A DNA stretch of 35,621 nt from JAAYEA01 sp012689325 (GCA_036841525.1 DAITVZ010000058.1:1-35621), one strand, 5' to 3'. Shown: positions 6,826 through 15,847, numbered from the stretch's first letter. The notes: generated from the sequence alone by a model not told the origin. Numbers and translations are program-made.

Positions 6826-8694
6826 ATGACCGCAGATACGCATATCGCCAATATCCTCGAGACCTTGCCCACCAAGCCCGGCGTGTACCTGATGAAAGGC
6901 GCGACGGGCACGATCATCTATGTGGGCAAGGCCATCAGCCTGCGCAACCGCGTGCGCTCCTACTTTCACGCTTCCGCCGACCACCCGCCCAAAGTCCGGC
7001 GCATGGTGGAGCAGATCGCCGACATCGACTTTATCGTCACCGGCTCCGAGCTGGAAGCGCTGATCCTCGAAAACAACCTGATCAAAAAGCACCGCCCGCG
7101 CTATAACGTGCGTCTCAAGGACGATAAGCGCTACCCCTACATCAAGATCACCGTCCAGGAGGATTATCCGCACATCTATCTTGTGCGCCGCTTGCTGGAC
7201 GATGGCGCCCGCTACTTTGGTCCCTATACCTCCAGCAAGGCCGTGCATGCCACCATGGACCTGCTGCGGAACATGTTTCCGTACCTGAGCTGTACCCGCA
7301 AGATCACCGGCCAGGACAAGCGCGCCTGCCTGTACTATTACATCGGACGCTGCGCGGGCCCCTGCATCGGCGCGGTGACCAAGGAAGAGTATCACGCCCT
7401 CATCGACCAAGTCTGCCTCTTCCTGGAAGGCAAGACGGACAAGATCCTCAAAGAGCTGCGTTTGGCCATGACCAAGGCGGCGGAAGAGCTCCAGTTCGAG
7501 CGCGCCGCCAAGCTCCGGGACCAGATCCAGGCCGTGGAGCAGGTCATCGAGCGGCAAAAGGTGGTCTCTACCGCTTTCAGCGACCAGGACGTCATCGCCT
7601 TTGCCCGCAACAACGGCGAGGCCTGCGTCCAGGTGTTCTTTATCCGCGGCGGCAAGCTGTTGGGGCGCGAGTATTTCGTGCTCACCGGCACCCAGGATGA
7701 AAACGGCACCGAGATCATGACCTCCTTTGTGAAGCAGTTCTACAGCGATGCCGCCTACGTCCCGCCCGAGATTCTGCTGCAGAACGAGGTGGACGAGGTC
7801 TCGATTATCCAGAGCTGGCTCAAGACCCGGCGCGGGGAAAAGGTGAGCGTCCAGGTCCCGCAGCGCGGCAAAAAGCGCGAGCTGGTGTTGATGGCTGCCG
7901 AGAATGCCACTGAGACGCTCAACCACCTGCGGCTGCAATGGGAGATGGAGAGCAACCGTTACGTGACCGCGCTCGCCGAGCTGCAGGAGCAGTTGGGCCT
8001 GGAGCAACCCCCCAGCCGCATGGAGTGTTTTGACATCTCGAACACCCAGGGGCAATTGGCCACGGGCAGCATGGTGGTCTTTGTCCAGGGCGTGGCGCGC
8101 AAGAGCGACTATCGGCGCTTCCGCGTCCGCTCGGTGCAGGGCGCTGACGATTATGCCATGATGGGCGAGGTGCTGCGGCGGCGCTTTCGCCGCGCGGTGG
8201 AGACGGACTTGGCCGAGTTGGCAGGCGAGCCTGGCGCGGATGGTGCCGCCGAAGATACCTGGTCCCTGCTGCCCGACCTGCTCATCGTGGATGGCGGCAA
8301 GGGGCAACTCCATGTGGCCACCGACATCCTGCGCGAGTTCGACCTGCTCGAGCGCGTGCCAGTGATCGGGCTGGCCAAAAGGGAGGAAGAGGTCTTTGCC
8401 CCGGGGAACCCTGAGCCGATCTTGCTGCCGCGCGACTCAGAGGGACTATTCGTCTTGCAGCGCATCCGCGACGAGGCGCACCGCTTCGCCGTCAGCTATC
8501 ACCGCAACCTTCGCGATGCGAACACCCTCGTCTCCGAGCTGGAGGCGGTCCCGGGGATCGGACCAAAGCGGCGGCGGGCGCTGATCATGCACTTTGGCTC
8601 GGTGGAGGCCATCCGTGAGGCCTCGGCGGAAGAGTTGGCCGCCGTGCCGGGGATGACCCAGCAGGCGGCGGAACAGGTCAAGTCCTTTTTCTAG
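6826..8694 (+). CDS. uvrC: Excinuclease ABC subunit C (UvrC)
   Basis: Dual-incision nuclease of nucleotide excision repair, 622 residues from this ATG. In order: GIY-YIG domain (about 12-92, with GVYLM and YVGKA); four cysteines C156, C168, C176 and C180 whose 11-7-3 spacing matches the iron-sulfur ligands reported for E. coli UvrC; UVR motif (about 204-240) for UvrB contact; the RNase H-like nuclease domain (FDISNTQG, LLIVDGGKGQL, DEAHRFAVSYHR); and C-terminal helix-hairpin-helix (VPGIGPKRRRALI). GTG 6751 and ATG 6814 are in-frame alternatives. I chose 6826 because relatives begin just before the GIY-YIG domain. No Shine-Dalgarno is visible before any of them. Confidence 0.96.
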   Translation: MTADTHIANILETLPTKPGVYLMKGATGTIIYVGKAISLRNRVRSYFHASADHPPKVRRMVEQIADIDFIVTGSELEALILENNLIKKHRPRYNVRLKDDKRYPYIKITVQEDYPHIYLVRRLLDDGARYFGPYTSSKAVHATMDLLRNMFPYLSCTRKITGQDKRACLYYYIGRCAGPCIGAVTKEEYHALIDQVCLFLEGKTDKILKELRLAMTKAAEELQFERAAKLRDQIQAVEQVIERQKVVSTAFSDQDVIAFARNNGEACVQVFFIRGGKLLGREYFVLTGTQDENGTEIMTSFVKQFYSDAAYVPPEILLQNEVDEVSIIQSWLKTRRGEKVSVQVPQRGKKRELVLMAAENATETLNHLRLQWEMESNRYVTALAELQEQLGLEQPPSRMECFDISNTQGQLATGSMVVFVQGVARKSDYRRFRVRSVQGADDYAMMGEVLRRRFRRAVETDLAELAGEPGADGAAEDTWSLLPDLLIVDGGKGQLHVATDILREFDLLERVPVIGLAKREEEVFAPGNPEPILLPRDSEGLFVLQRIRDEAHRFAVSYHRNLRDANTLVSELEAVPGIGPKRRRALIMHFGSVEAIREASAEELAAVPGMTQQAAEQVKSFF

Positions 8695-8736
8695 GGCGGT
8701 TGCTGCGAGCGATCGCCGACCATCAGGAGACGGCGC

Positions 8737-10614
8737 ATGTCGTCATCGCCCTGGCAGAAGCGATACGCTTCCAAGCTGCGCACGGCCACCGCGGCCATGA
8801 GCCTCATTCGGCGTGGCGACAACTTGTTCGTCAGCGGGGGGCCGTGCTGCCCTGGCGTGCTGCTGGGGGCGCTCCGCGAATGGGCGGAGCGCTGGGACCG
8901 CGATGCGCTCCACCTCTATGTTCCCCAGATCGCCCCCTTGGGCCCAGAGGAAAGCCCGGGCTTTCGGGTCATTGCCCTGGGCCCCTTGGGTGACGCGCCC
9001 AGGGGCGACGCGGTGCCGGCCAGCACCTGGCGCCTCGCGCGGCTTTTTGCGGAAGGCGCGATCCCCCTGGATGTGGCGCTGGTGCAGGTGACGCCGCCCG
9101 ATGCCCATGGTTTCTGCAGCCTGGGCCCTGGCGTGGATGTCGCCCGCGCCGCCGCCGAGCACGCGCGCCAGGTGATCGCCGAGGTGAACGCCCAACTGCC
9201 GTGGACCTGGGGCGATAGCGTCATCCACGTGGATCGCCTCGCGGCGATGGTGGAGCACGACGCCCCCCTGCCCGAGTACCCTGCGCCGGCGGTCGACGAA
9301 ACGGCGCGACGGATCGCCCGCTACCTTGCCCGGCTGATCCCCGATGAGGCGACGCTGCAGGCGGGCGCCGGCCCGATCTCGGCGGCGCTCATGAGCGAGT
9401 TGGGGGCCAAGCGCGACCTGGGCCTGCACACCGATGTCCTCACCGAAGGGATGCTGGACCTGATCGAGTCGGGAGCCATCACCAATCGCGCCAAATCCCA
9501 GCATGTCGGCAAGGCCGTCTGCAGCAGGTGCCTGGGAACGCGCCGCCTGTACGAGTACATCCACGATAACCCCCTCATCGAGTTCCGCCCGGCCCACGAG
9601 CTGGGCGACCCGGAGTCCATTCGGCGTAACCATCGGATGGTGGCGATCAACGAGGCGCTATGGGTGGCGCTGGACGGGACGGCGTGCGTGGCGCAAAGAG
9701 GCGAGGCGCGCCAGGCGCTCGACGATCCCTCGGGATACCCGCAGGGCGCGGCCGGATCGCCCGAGGGTTGCTCGGTGGTGGCCCTCCCCTCGCGCGCGGA
9801 GGACGGCGCCTCGCGCATCTTGCCGCACCTTCCCCCTGACGCGGTGGGCGTGGTCCCCGGCGATCACATCCATCATATCGTCACCGAGCACGGCGTCGCC
9901 GATCTCTATGGGCGCACGCGGGCCGAGCGCGCCCTGGAGCTGGTCAGCGTCGCGGCGCCCGAGCATCGCGAGGAGTTGCTGAAGGAGGCCATTCGCCTGG
10001 GGTCCGTGCCCGCTGAGGCCAGGCTGCCCATCGGCGAATACCCCCACGAGTTGGAAACCGTGATGGAGCTGGATGATGGACTGCCGGTGCGCGTGCGCCC
10101 GGTCAGGCTATCGGATCAGCGGCTGCTTCGCGCGTTCTTTTATGCCATCTCGGAGCAATCGCTCTATTACCGTTTCTTTCGCGTGCCCAAGACCGTGCCG
10201 CCCGAGCTGGTGCAGCGCTCCGAGCGAATCGACTATGAGCACGAGCTGACCCTGCTGGGGCTGCTCCAGGAGGGGCCGCGGACGCAAGTCATCGCCGTCA
10301 GCCGCTATGTGGTGGACCCGGCGACCCAGGTGGCCGACGTGGCGCTGCTGGTCCGCGACGATTATCAGCGCCAAGGTCTCGGCTCACAGATGCTCATCTA
10401 TATCGGCCTGGCCGCCCAACGACGCGGCTGCGTTGGTTTGAAAGCGGATATCCTCACCAGCAACACGCGCGCCCTGGGGATGCTTCGCAAGAGCGGGTAT
10501 GCTGTGGAGACGCAATTGCACGAAGGCTATTATACCATCTCGTACCGCTTTCCTTGCCCCGCGCCCAAGCAGGATGCCCCAGCTCTGAGCCAAGGCTCTG
10601 CCCTCGTTAGGTAA
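8737..10614 (+). CDS. Acetyl-CoA hydrolase/transferase-like protein fused to a GNAT acetyltransferase
   Basis: A 625-residue fusion. Residues 1-435 follow the 4-hydroxybutyrate/acetyl-CoA transferase family: PPDAHGFCSLG (120-130), the QAGAGPISAAL segment (208-218), LGLHTDVLTEG (228-238), and the C-terminal HIVTEHGVADLYG (380-392). Residues 450-604 are a GNAT domain with the acetyl-CoA loop VRDDYQRQGLGS (539-550). Such fusions are known in other bacteria. Two oddities: the catalytic glutamate of the family appears to be Asp233, and the conserved GGQVDF segment is replaced by a poorly matching stretch (about 320-345). AGGAG at 8725-8729 sets the start. It lies 42 bases after uvrC and may be co-transcribed with it. 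Confidence 0.87.
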   Translation: MSSSPWQKRYASKLRTATAAMSLIRRGDNLFVSGGPCCPGVLLGALREWAERWDRDALHLYVPQIAPLGPEESPGFRVIALGPLGDAPRGDAVPASTWRLARLFAEGAIPLDVALVQVTPPDAHGFCSLGPGVDVARAAAEHARQVIAEVNAQLPWTWGDSVIHVDRLAAMVEHDAPLPEYPAPAVDETARRIARYLARLIPDEATLQAGAGPISAALMSELGAKRDLGLHTDVLTEGMLDLIESGAITNRAKSQHVGKAVCSRCLGTRRLYEYIHDNPLIEFRPAHELGDPESIRRNHRMVAINEALWVALDGTACVAQRGEARQALDDPSGYPQGAAGSPEGCSVVALPSRAEDGASRILPHLPPDAVGVVPGDHIHHIVTEHGVADLYGRTRAERALELVSVAAPEHREELLKEAIRLGSVPAEARLPIGEYPHELETVMELDDGLPVRVRPVRLSDQRLLRAFFYAISEQSLYYRFFRVPKTVPPELVQRSERIDYEHELTLLGLLQEGPRTQVIAVSRYVVDPATQVADVALLVRDDYQRQGLGSQMLIYIGLAAQRRGCVGLKADILTSNTRALGMLRKSGYAVETQLHEGYYTISYRFPCPAPKQDAPALSQGSALVR

Positions 10615-10665
10615 CACGCGCCTATCCTGCGGCGATCAATGCTTCCGGCCTGCTGGGTAAGGGAA

Positions 10666-10695
10666 TTGGCCTTTATCCAGCTTGTGGTATATGAT
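10666..10695 (+). promoter_or_regulatory. Candidate promoter for the repeat-rich secreted protein
   Basis: -35 TTGGCC (10666-10671), 18-base spacer, -10 TATGAT (10690-10695), in the 175-base gap before the gene. The expected start is near 10702, giving a leader of about 88 bases. Confidence 0.55.
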
Positions 10696-10789
10696 TGTAT
10701 ATAGTTGCTCAGTGATCACGCGCGGGGACACCACGTTCCGATCCATGATTCCACGCGTCGTTTGCCCCAACGAGCGGAGGAGGATAGTC

Positions 10790-12898
10790 ATGATGGACCA
10801 TCGAGTGCAAGCTGTATGCATGAGGGGGATTGGAGGGGGGCTCCTTGCGCTGTTGTTGCTGATTGCCCTCACACCAGGAGTCGCGCTGGCGCAGGGAACT
10901 GCCCAAATCTCCGGCGGGGTCTGGCTGGACCTGGACGCCAACGGAATACGGGGTTCAGATGAGCCGGGCCTGGCCGGGGTGGGAGTTCGCCTGACGGACC
11001 TCGCATCCATCACGCTGACCGCGGTGACCGATGCCGGCGGGCACTATAGCTTCTCCGGGCTGTTGCCTGCCGCCTATGTGGTGTCCGTAAATCCCGCGAC
11101 GCTGCCCACGGACGCGGTGCCCACGTTCGACGTGGACGGCGGGCTGGATGCGCGGGCGGTGGTCACGCCCACAGCCGGCAGCACGCTGGGTAACATCAAC
11201 TTTGGCTTTGTCTCCACGCGGGCCTTGGTCTCGGCCAGCGCCTGGCACTTTGGGTATCTCTGCCCGGGGTGGGGCCAACGCTATACCATCGTGGTGCGCA
11301 ACGACAGCAGCATCCTCGCGCCGAACGTGGTGGTGCGGGCCACCGTGCCCGAGCTTTTGCGCTACTCCGACACCAACTATCCCGACGGCACGCCCACGGG
11401 AGGTAGCTATAACCCCACGCTGCGCCAGGTGTCCTGGTCGCTGGGCGATCTGGCGCCGGGGGCGATCCGCCAGGTTACGCTCCACGCGTACATCGTGACC
11501 AGCGCGCCGCCCAGCGGGGTGGTGGATCTGCGGATCATCGTGGAGAGCGCGGGTCAGCGCTTCTCGGCAACCACCGCCACCTTTGCCTACGAGTGTGTGC
11601 TCCCCACCGCCACGCAGACTCTGACGCCCACGCGGTCGGCCACGCCGTCAGCGACGACGCCGGTGGATACGCCCACCAACACCCACACGCCCACGGCGAC
11701 CTTGCCAGGCGACACGCCCACCAACACCCATACTCCCACAGCGACGATGCCGGGCGACACGCCGACTAACACCTATACGCCCACGGCGACTTTGCCGGGC
11801 GACACGCCCACCAACACCCATACGCCCACGGCGACTTTGCCGGGCGACACGCCCACCAACACCCATACCCCCACGGCGACGATGCCGGGGGACACGCCGA
11901 CCAACACCTATACGCCCACGGCGACGATGCCGGGGGACACGCCGACCAACACCTATACGCCCACGGCGACGATGCCGGGGGACACGCCGACCAGTACCTA
12001 TACACCGACTCCAACGACGCCGGGCGACACGCCGACCAACACCCACACGCCCACAGCGACGCTGCCGGGCGACACGCCGACCAATACCCCCACGCCCACA
12101 GCGACGCTGCCGGGCGACACGCCGACCAATACCCCCACGCCCACGCCCACACTGCCGGGCGACACGCCGACCAACACCCATACGCCGACGCCCACGGTGC
12201 CCGTGGATACCGTAACGCCGACATCCACGCCGACGGCGACGCAGCCGCCGACGCCAACACCGCTGCCGCGGCGCATCTGCCAGGCTTCGCACCCGGAGGG
12301 TGTCATCCTCTATCGCGTGGAGGGGTCCGAGCTCTTCCAGCCCTATGGCGGCAGCCAGGCGCACCTCGCGCCCTTGCAGATCATTCCGGCGCCCCCCGCG
12401 CCGGCGGGCTGGAATCTGCCCGATTATGTCCCTGGCGAGGGCTGGCGGCCGGCGGACGCGGTCATGTGGGACGCCTGGGACTATGGCGGCTGGGCCATTC
12501 GCCCGCCGGGCGCTGACATCCTGGGCCTAAAGATCGATGGCGTGCAAGACGCCGTGGATGGCACGACGCACTTGCTGCGCAGCCAGGTGACCTTGCACAC
12601 GCCAGCCGCTGGCTGGCGCGTGACCAGCGTCCAGATCCAGACCTGGAGCGACAACAAGGCAGCCTGGTATTGGGATGGCAAGCTCGTCCGCACCGACCTG
12701 CAGGGGCCGATCGGCTGGCTGGAGCTCTTCCCCGCCCACGTGAAGGAGCTGGGCGGCTCCTATACGTTGGCCATCCAGAACAGCAACGACTATCAGCGCG
12801 CGCCCAACCCGCACGGCACCGCCTGGGAGATCTGCACCACTTGGGAGTGGGGGCCAGCGGACTGGTATCTCCCGCTCATTCTGCGGACCTTGCCTTAA
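10790..12898 (+). CDS. Secreted modular protein with SdrD-B-like, DUF11-like and Thr/Pro repeat regions
   Basis: A 702-residue exported protein. A signal peptide ends near ALAQ. Next come an SdrD/Cna-B-like module (GGVWLDLDANGIRGSDEPG ... GHYSF), a DUF11-like beta domain (YTIVVRN, LGDLAPGAIRQVTL), the 15-residue repeat region (bases 11660-12244), and a C-terminal domain of about 210 residues, rich in Trp and resembling a carbohydrate- or surface-binding beta domain, ending in WYLPLILRTLP. The start at 10790 is set by GGAGGAGG (10776-10783); a longer in-frame extension lacks a signal peptide. It is probably a cell-surface or matrix protein with a stiff, possibly glycosylated linker. The exact function is unknown. 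Confidence 0.82.
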   Translation: MMDHRVQAVCMRGIGGGLLALLLLIALTPGVALAQGTAQISGGVWLDLDANGIRGSDEPGLAGVGVRLTDLASITLTAVTDAGGHYSFSGLLPAAYVVSVNPATLPTDAVPTFDVDGGLDARAVVTPTAGSTLGNINFGFVSTRALVSASAWHFGYLCPGWGQRYTIVVRNDSSILAPNVVVRATVPELLRYSDTNYPDGTPTGGSYNPTLRQVSWSLGDLAPGAIRQVTLHAYIVTSAPPSGVVDLRIIVESAGQRFSATTATFAYECVLPTATQTLTPTRSATPSATTPVDTPTNTHTPTATLPGDTPTNTHTPTATMPGDTPTNTYTPTATLPGDTPTNTHTPTATLPGDTPTNTHTPTATMPGDTPTNTYTPTATMPGDTPTNTYTPTATMPGDTPTSTYTPTPTTPGDTPTNTHTPTATLPGDTPTNTPTPTATLPGDTPTNTPTPTPTLPGDTPTNTHTPTPTVPVDTVTPTSTPTATQPPTPTPLPRRICQASHPEGVILYRVEGSELFQPYGGSQAHLAPLQIIPAPPAPAGWNLPDYVPGEGWRPADAVMWDAWDYGGWAIRPPGADILGLKIDGVQDAVDGTTHLLRSQVTLHTPAAGWRVTSVQIQTWSDNKAAWYWDGKLVRTDLQGPIGWLELFPAHVKELGGSYTLAIQNSNDYQRAPNPHGTAWEICTTWEWGPADWYLPLILRTLP
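11660..12244 (+). repeat. 45-base tandem repeat coding for PGDTPTNTHTPTATL units
   Basis: Thirteen consecutive 15-residue units, twelve close to consensus and the last degenerate (PVDTVTPTSTPTATQ). Units vary mostly at H/Y/P in position 9 and L/M in position 15. Several neighbouring units are almost identical at the DNA level (for example the three around 11895-11980), which suggests recent unequal recombination or slippage. Confidence 0.95.
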
Positions 12899-12921
12899 CC
12901 AGCGATTCTAGCCAAACGAAC

Positions 12922-12951
12922 AAGGGGATCGGGCGCAAGCCCGGTCCCCTT
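12922..12951. terminator. Hairpin between convergent genes
   Basis: A 13-pair stem (12922-12934 with 12939-12951, one G-T pair) closes on a GCAA tetraloop, 23 bases after the stop of the secreted protein gene and 31 bases from the stop of the opposing nitroreductase. There is no long T-run on either side, so it may be a weak or bidirectional terminator. Confidence 0.72.
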
Positions 12952-12982
12952 CCTCTGTTGATGGAGAAGCGCCTTTTGGGGC

Positions 12983-13480
12983 TTACCAGCGATTGCGATG
13001 CACCCGCGCCTCGTCGTACTGGGTGCGCGGTTCTTTTTCCTCGCCCGGGTATCCGATCGAGATGACGTTGAGGATGCCCATGCTATCGGGGATGCCCAAC
13101 GCCGCAGCCACGGCGGCGCGGCGCTCCGCATTTGGCTCCACGCCCAGCCATACCGCGCCCAGGCCCAGCGACGTCGCCGCCAGCAGCAGGTTCTCCGTCG
13201 CCGCCGAGCAATCCTGTACCCAGTGCCGCTCCGAGATCTGCGGATCGCCGCAGACGACGATGGCCAGGGCCGCCTGAGGCAGCATCTTGCCAAAAGGCAG
13301 CGCCTCGGCCAGGGCGCGCAGGCTGGCCGGCTCGCTCACCACCACGAAATGCCACGGCTTGCGGTTGGAGGCGGAAGGCGCGGCCATGGCCGCCTCCAGC
13401 AATTTGCGAATCTGCTCGTCGCCGACGGCCCCGGGCTTGTACTGCCGGATGCTTCGCCGGGCAAAGATGGTTTCCATCAT
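12983..13480 (-). CDS. Nitroreductase-family flavoprotein
   Basis: A 165-residue FMN-dependent oxidoreductase of the nitroreductase superfamily. Visible are the N-terminal RRSIRQYKPG (FMN phosphate contact), APSASNRKPWHFVVV, the ENLLLAATSLGLGAVWLG helix and the C-terminal IGYPGEEKEPR. The size fits the short subfamily. It lies 44 bases downstream of the GH3 gene on the same strand, probably in one transcript. The substrate is unknown; members reduce nitroaromatics, quinones or flavins. Confidence 0.9.
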   Translation of the reverse strand: MMETIFARRSIRQYKPGAVGDEQIRKLLEAAMAAPSASNRKPWHFVVVSEPASLRALAEALPFGKMLPQAALAIVVCGDPQISERHWVQDCSAATENLLLAATSLGLGAVWLGVEPNAERRAAVAAALGIPDSMGILNVISIGYPGEEKEPRTQYDEARVHRNRW

Positions 13481-13524
13481 GTTCTTGCCTCCTTGTCTGG
13501 CTGCTTATGGTGCTTGGCTCTGCG

Positions 13525-15249
13525 CTATAGCTTGGCCTGCCACTTGTCTGCCCAAACCAGCTCGTTGGGCGTGCCCTTGAACGCGGACTCGCCCATGATC
13601 TTGTCGATCACTTGCTGGATGATCTCGGGGTTGTTGTGGTAGGCGTTGATGTAGCACTTGACCATGGTGACGTCGTGAAGGTGGGTGGTGTAGTTGAGCG
13701 ACACAAAGACCGTCGGCACCTCGTGCACGTACCAGGGGCAGTCGCTGCTCATGGGCGTCTTCCAGCGGATGCGATAGTTGTTCTCCGCGGCATAGCCGAC
13801 GATATCGCCGAATATCAGCGCCGCATCCACCTCCTGGCGGTACTTGAGCGTGCTTCCCTTGACGCGGCTGGCCCCATCGTTCACCGTCACCTCAAAGCCG
13901 CGGCGCTGCAGCTCGGCGACGATGGTCTCCAGTGTCTTGGAGCCCGCCGCCATGATCCCACCGACCTCGCCCTGGAGGTAATAGAGGCGAATGCGCTTGT
14001 GCGTCTCGGGGCGGATGGGAAGCTGGTCGAAGGTGTTCTTGACCAGCGTGATCCCCTTGTCCGCGGCCTCGGCGCGCATCCGCCGGTGCTCCTCGCAGCC
14101 GACGACCTCCAGCTCCTTGGCGGTCTTGAGCAGGGTGCCAGCCGCCTTCTTCTCGTGCAGGTTGAGCTTGGCCTTTAGCCCCAAGATCCGCCGCAGCGCG
14201 TCAGTCATCCGCTCCTCGGTGATGACGCCCTTCTTGTACCCGTCTAGCATGAACTGATAGTCTTCGTCCATGTCGTTGAAAAAGAGGAACATGTCGCAAC
14301 CGGCGGCGATGGCGCCCGGCACATAGTCCTCCCGCCGCATCGCCGAGGACATGCCCAGCATGTGGCTGGCGTCGGTGATGACCATGCCGTTAAAGCCCAA
14401 TTGCCCCTTCAGCAGGCCCATGAGCAATTCCTCCGACAGGGTCGCCGGGAGGAGGTCCTTATCCGCCAGCTGGGGGTTCAGTTTTTTCTGGTAGGCCGGG
14501 AGCACGAAATGCCCCGCCATGACCATCTCGACGCCGCGGTCGATGTGGTTCCGGTAGACGCGCCCGTACGAGTTGTCCCATTCTTCCACGGATAGCTCGT
14601 TCACCCCCAACACCAGGTGGTGATCGCGCTCCTCGCTGCCGTCGCCGGGGAAATGCTTGATGCAGCGGATCGTCTCGCCCTCGGCGACCAGCCCGTCCAG
14701 GTAGGCGTTGGTGTACTTGATGACGTCGTCGGCGGTGGTCCCGTAGGCCCGCGTGTTGACGATGGTGTTCCGCCAGTTGAACAGGATGTCGACGCAGGGG
14801 TCAAAGTTGACGTTGACGCCCAAGGCGCGCCCTTCCCGGCCCGAGACCAGCCCCACGTTGTAGGCGACGGTGGTGTCGCGGGTGGCCTCCACCTGGGCGG
14901 CCGAGGCGATGTAGGTCCCGTCGGCGCAGGCGCCGTTGCCGCCGGAGTCGCAGTTGGCCGCGATGAGCAGCGGGATCTTGGACTCGGTTTGCAGCTCGTT
15001 CAGCAGCGCCTGGACCTGGCTCGATTTGCCGCCATGGAAGCGGGCGCCGCCGATGTGGTACTTGCCCAGGATCTCCTTGTTGGTCAGTGCGTTGCCGCTA
15101 AAGGCATCCACACCAAAGTGGAACAGGTTCGTGAAGAGCTGTCCGGCCTTTTCCTCCGCGGACATGCCGGCGATCGTCTCCTCGACCCACGTGATCTGCG
15201 CGGCGGACAGGTTGTAGGGTTTTGCCCTGAGGTCCACCAGTCTCGGCAT
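13525..15249 (-). CDS. Glycoside hydrolase family 3 protein
   Basis: A 574-residue enzyme that cleaves beta-linked sugars, with no signal peptide and so probably cytoplasmic. The TIM-barrel domain contains KHFPGDG (198-204) and DHH (209-211), the position of the Asp-His dyad of NagZ-type GH3 enzymes, and the likely nucleophile D293 in MVITDASHMLGM. A second alpha/beta domain follows (about 385-574). AAAGGAGG sits just upstream of the ATG. Relatives act on N-acetylglucosaminides or beta-glucosides; the specificity here is open. It is 55 bases after the GNAT gene and 44 before the nitroreductase. Confidence 0.92.
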   Translation of the reverse strand: MPRLVDLRAKPYNLSAAQITWVEETIAGMSAEEKAGQLFTNLFHFGVDAFSGNALTNKEILGKYHIGGARFHGGKSSQVQALLNELQTESKIPLLIAANCDSGGNGACADGTYIASAAQVEATRDTTVAYNVGLVSGREGRALGVNVNFDPCVDILFNWRNTIVNTRAYGTTADDVIKYTNAYLDGLVAEGETIRCIKHFPGDGSEERDHHLVLGVNELSVEEWDNSYGRVYRNHIDRGVEMVMAGHFVLPAYQKKLNPQLADKDLLPATLSEELLMGLLKGQLGFNGMVITDASHMLGMSSAMRREDYVPGAIAAGCDMFLFFNDMDEDYQFMLDGYKKGVITEERMTDALRRILGLKAKLNLHEKKAAGTLLKTAKELEVVGCEEHRRMRAEAADKGITLVKNTFDQLPIRPETHKRIRLYYLQGEVGGIMAAGSKTLETIVAELQRRGFEVTVNDGASRVKGSTLKYRQEVDAALIFGDIVGYAAENNYRIRWKTPMSSDCPWYVHEVPTVFVSLNYTTHLHDVTMVKCYINAYHNNPEIIQQVIDKIMGESAFKGTPNELVWADKWQAKL

Positions 15250-15304
15250 CGATAATCCTCCTTTGCCCCGTAGCCATGCTCGGCGTGAAGCGCCCTGCTT
15301 TCGC

Positions 15305-15847
15305 CTATGGAGCGCTGTCCCCTGCTTGCGCCAGGCGCGTTTCCACCTCAGCCAGGGCCACCCCCGCGGTGATGATGCGCGGCGCGAAGCCCAGGCTCGC
15401 CCAGAAGCGCTCGCCTTCCTCGTTCCCGCTCACGTAGCGCAGCGTCACTTCCTCGACGCCGCGCGCGGCGAAAAAACGGCACAACTGCGCCACCAGCGCC
15501 TTGCCGACGCCCTGGTGACGCCAGCCCTCGGCCACATAGACCCGCCGGATGTGCCCCACCACCGCCGGCCGGACGTCGGGCTGGCGCTCCACTCGCCCGG
15601 CGGCCATGGCGACCGGGGCGCCATCCTCGGCGCTGGCGACGAGCAGGAGGTAATCCGGGTCGCGCAGCCAGCCTTGCAGCTCCGCATGCGCGTGTTCCAC
15701 CGCCGCCGTCGTGGTGCGCCAGGAGGCCGGGTTCCGTTGCGCCATCAGCTCTTGCAGCGCCACGCGCATGGAGGCCATGGCCTCCAGGTCGCCCTCCCTG
15801 GCGTGGCGGATGGCCCACCCGCTCATTTGCGCCACTCGGCGGCCCAT
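15305..15847 (-). CDS. GNAT-family N-acetyltransferase
   Basis: A 180-residue acetyltransferase (173 if the internal ATG at 15826 is used). The acetyl-CoA motif A reads VYVAEGWRHQGVGKALV, and motif B ends in FWASLGFAPR. The upstream MGRRVAQ segment adds little and MSGWAIRHAREGD looks like the domain start, so 15826 may be the true start. It is the first gene of a possible GNAT-GH3-nitroreductase transcript driven by the promoter at 15920-15948. The substrate is unknown. Confidence 0.88.
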   Translation of the reverse strand: MGRRVAQMSGWAIRHAREGDLEAMASMRVALQELMAQRNPASWRTTTAAVEHAHAELQGWLRDPDYLLLVASAEDGAPVAMAAGRVERQPDVRPAVVGHIRRVYVAEGWRHQGVGKALVAQLCRFFAARGVEEVTLRYVSGNEEGERFWASLGFAPRIITAGVALAEVETRLAQAGDSAP

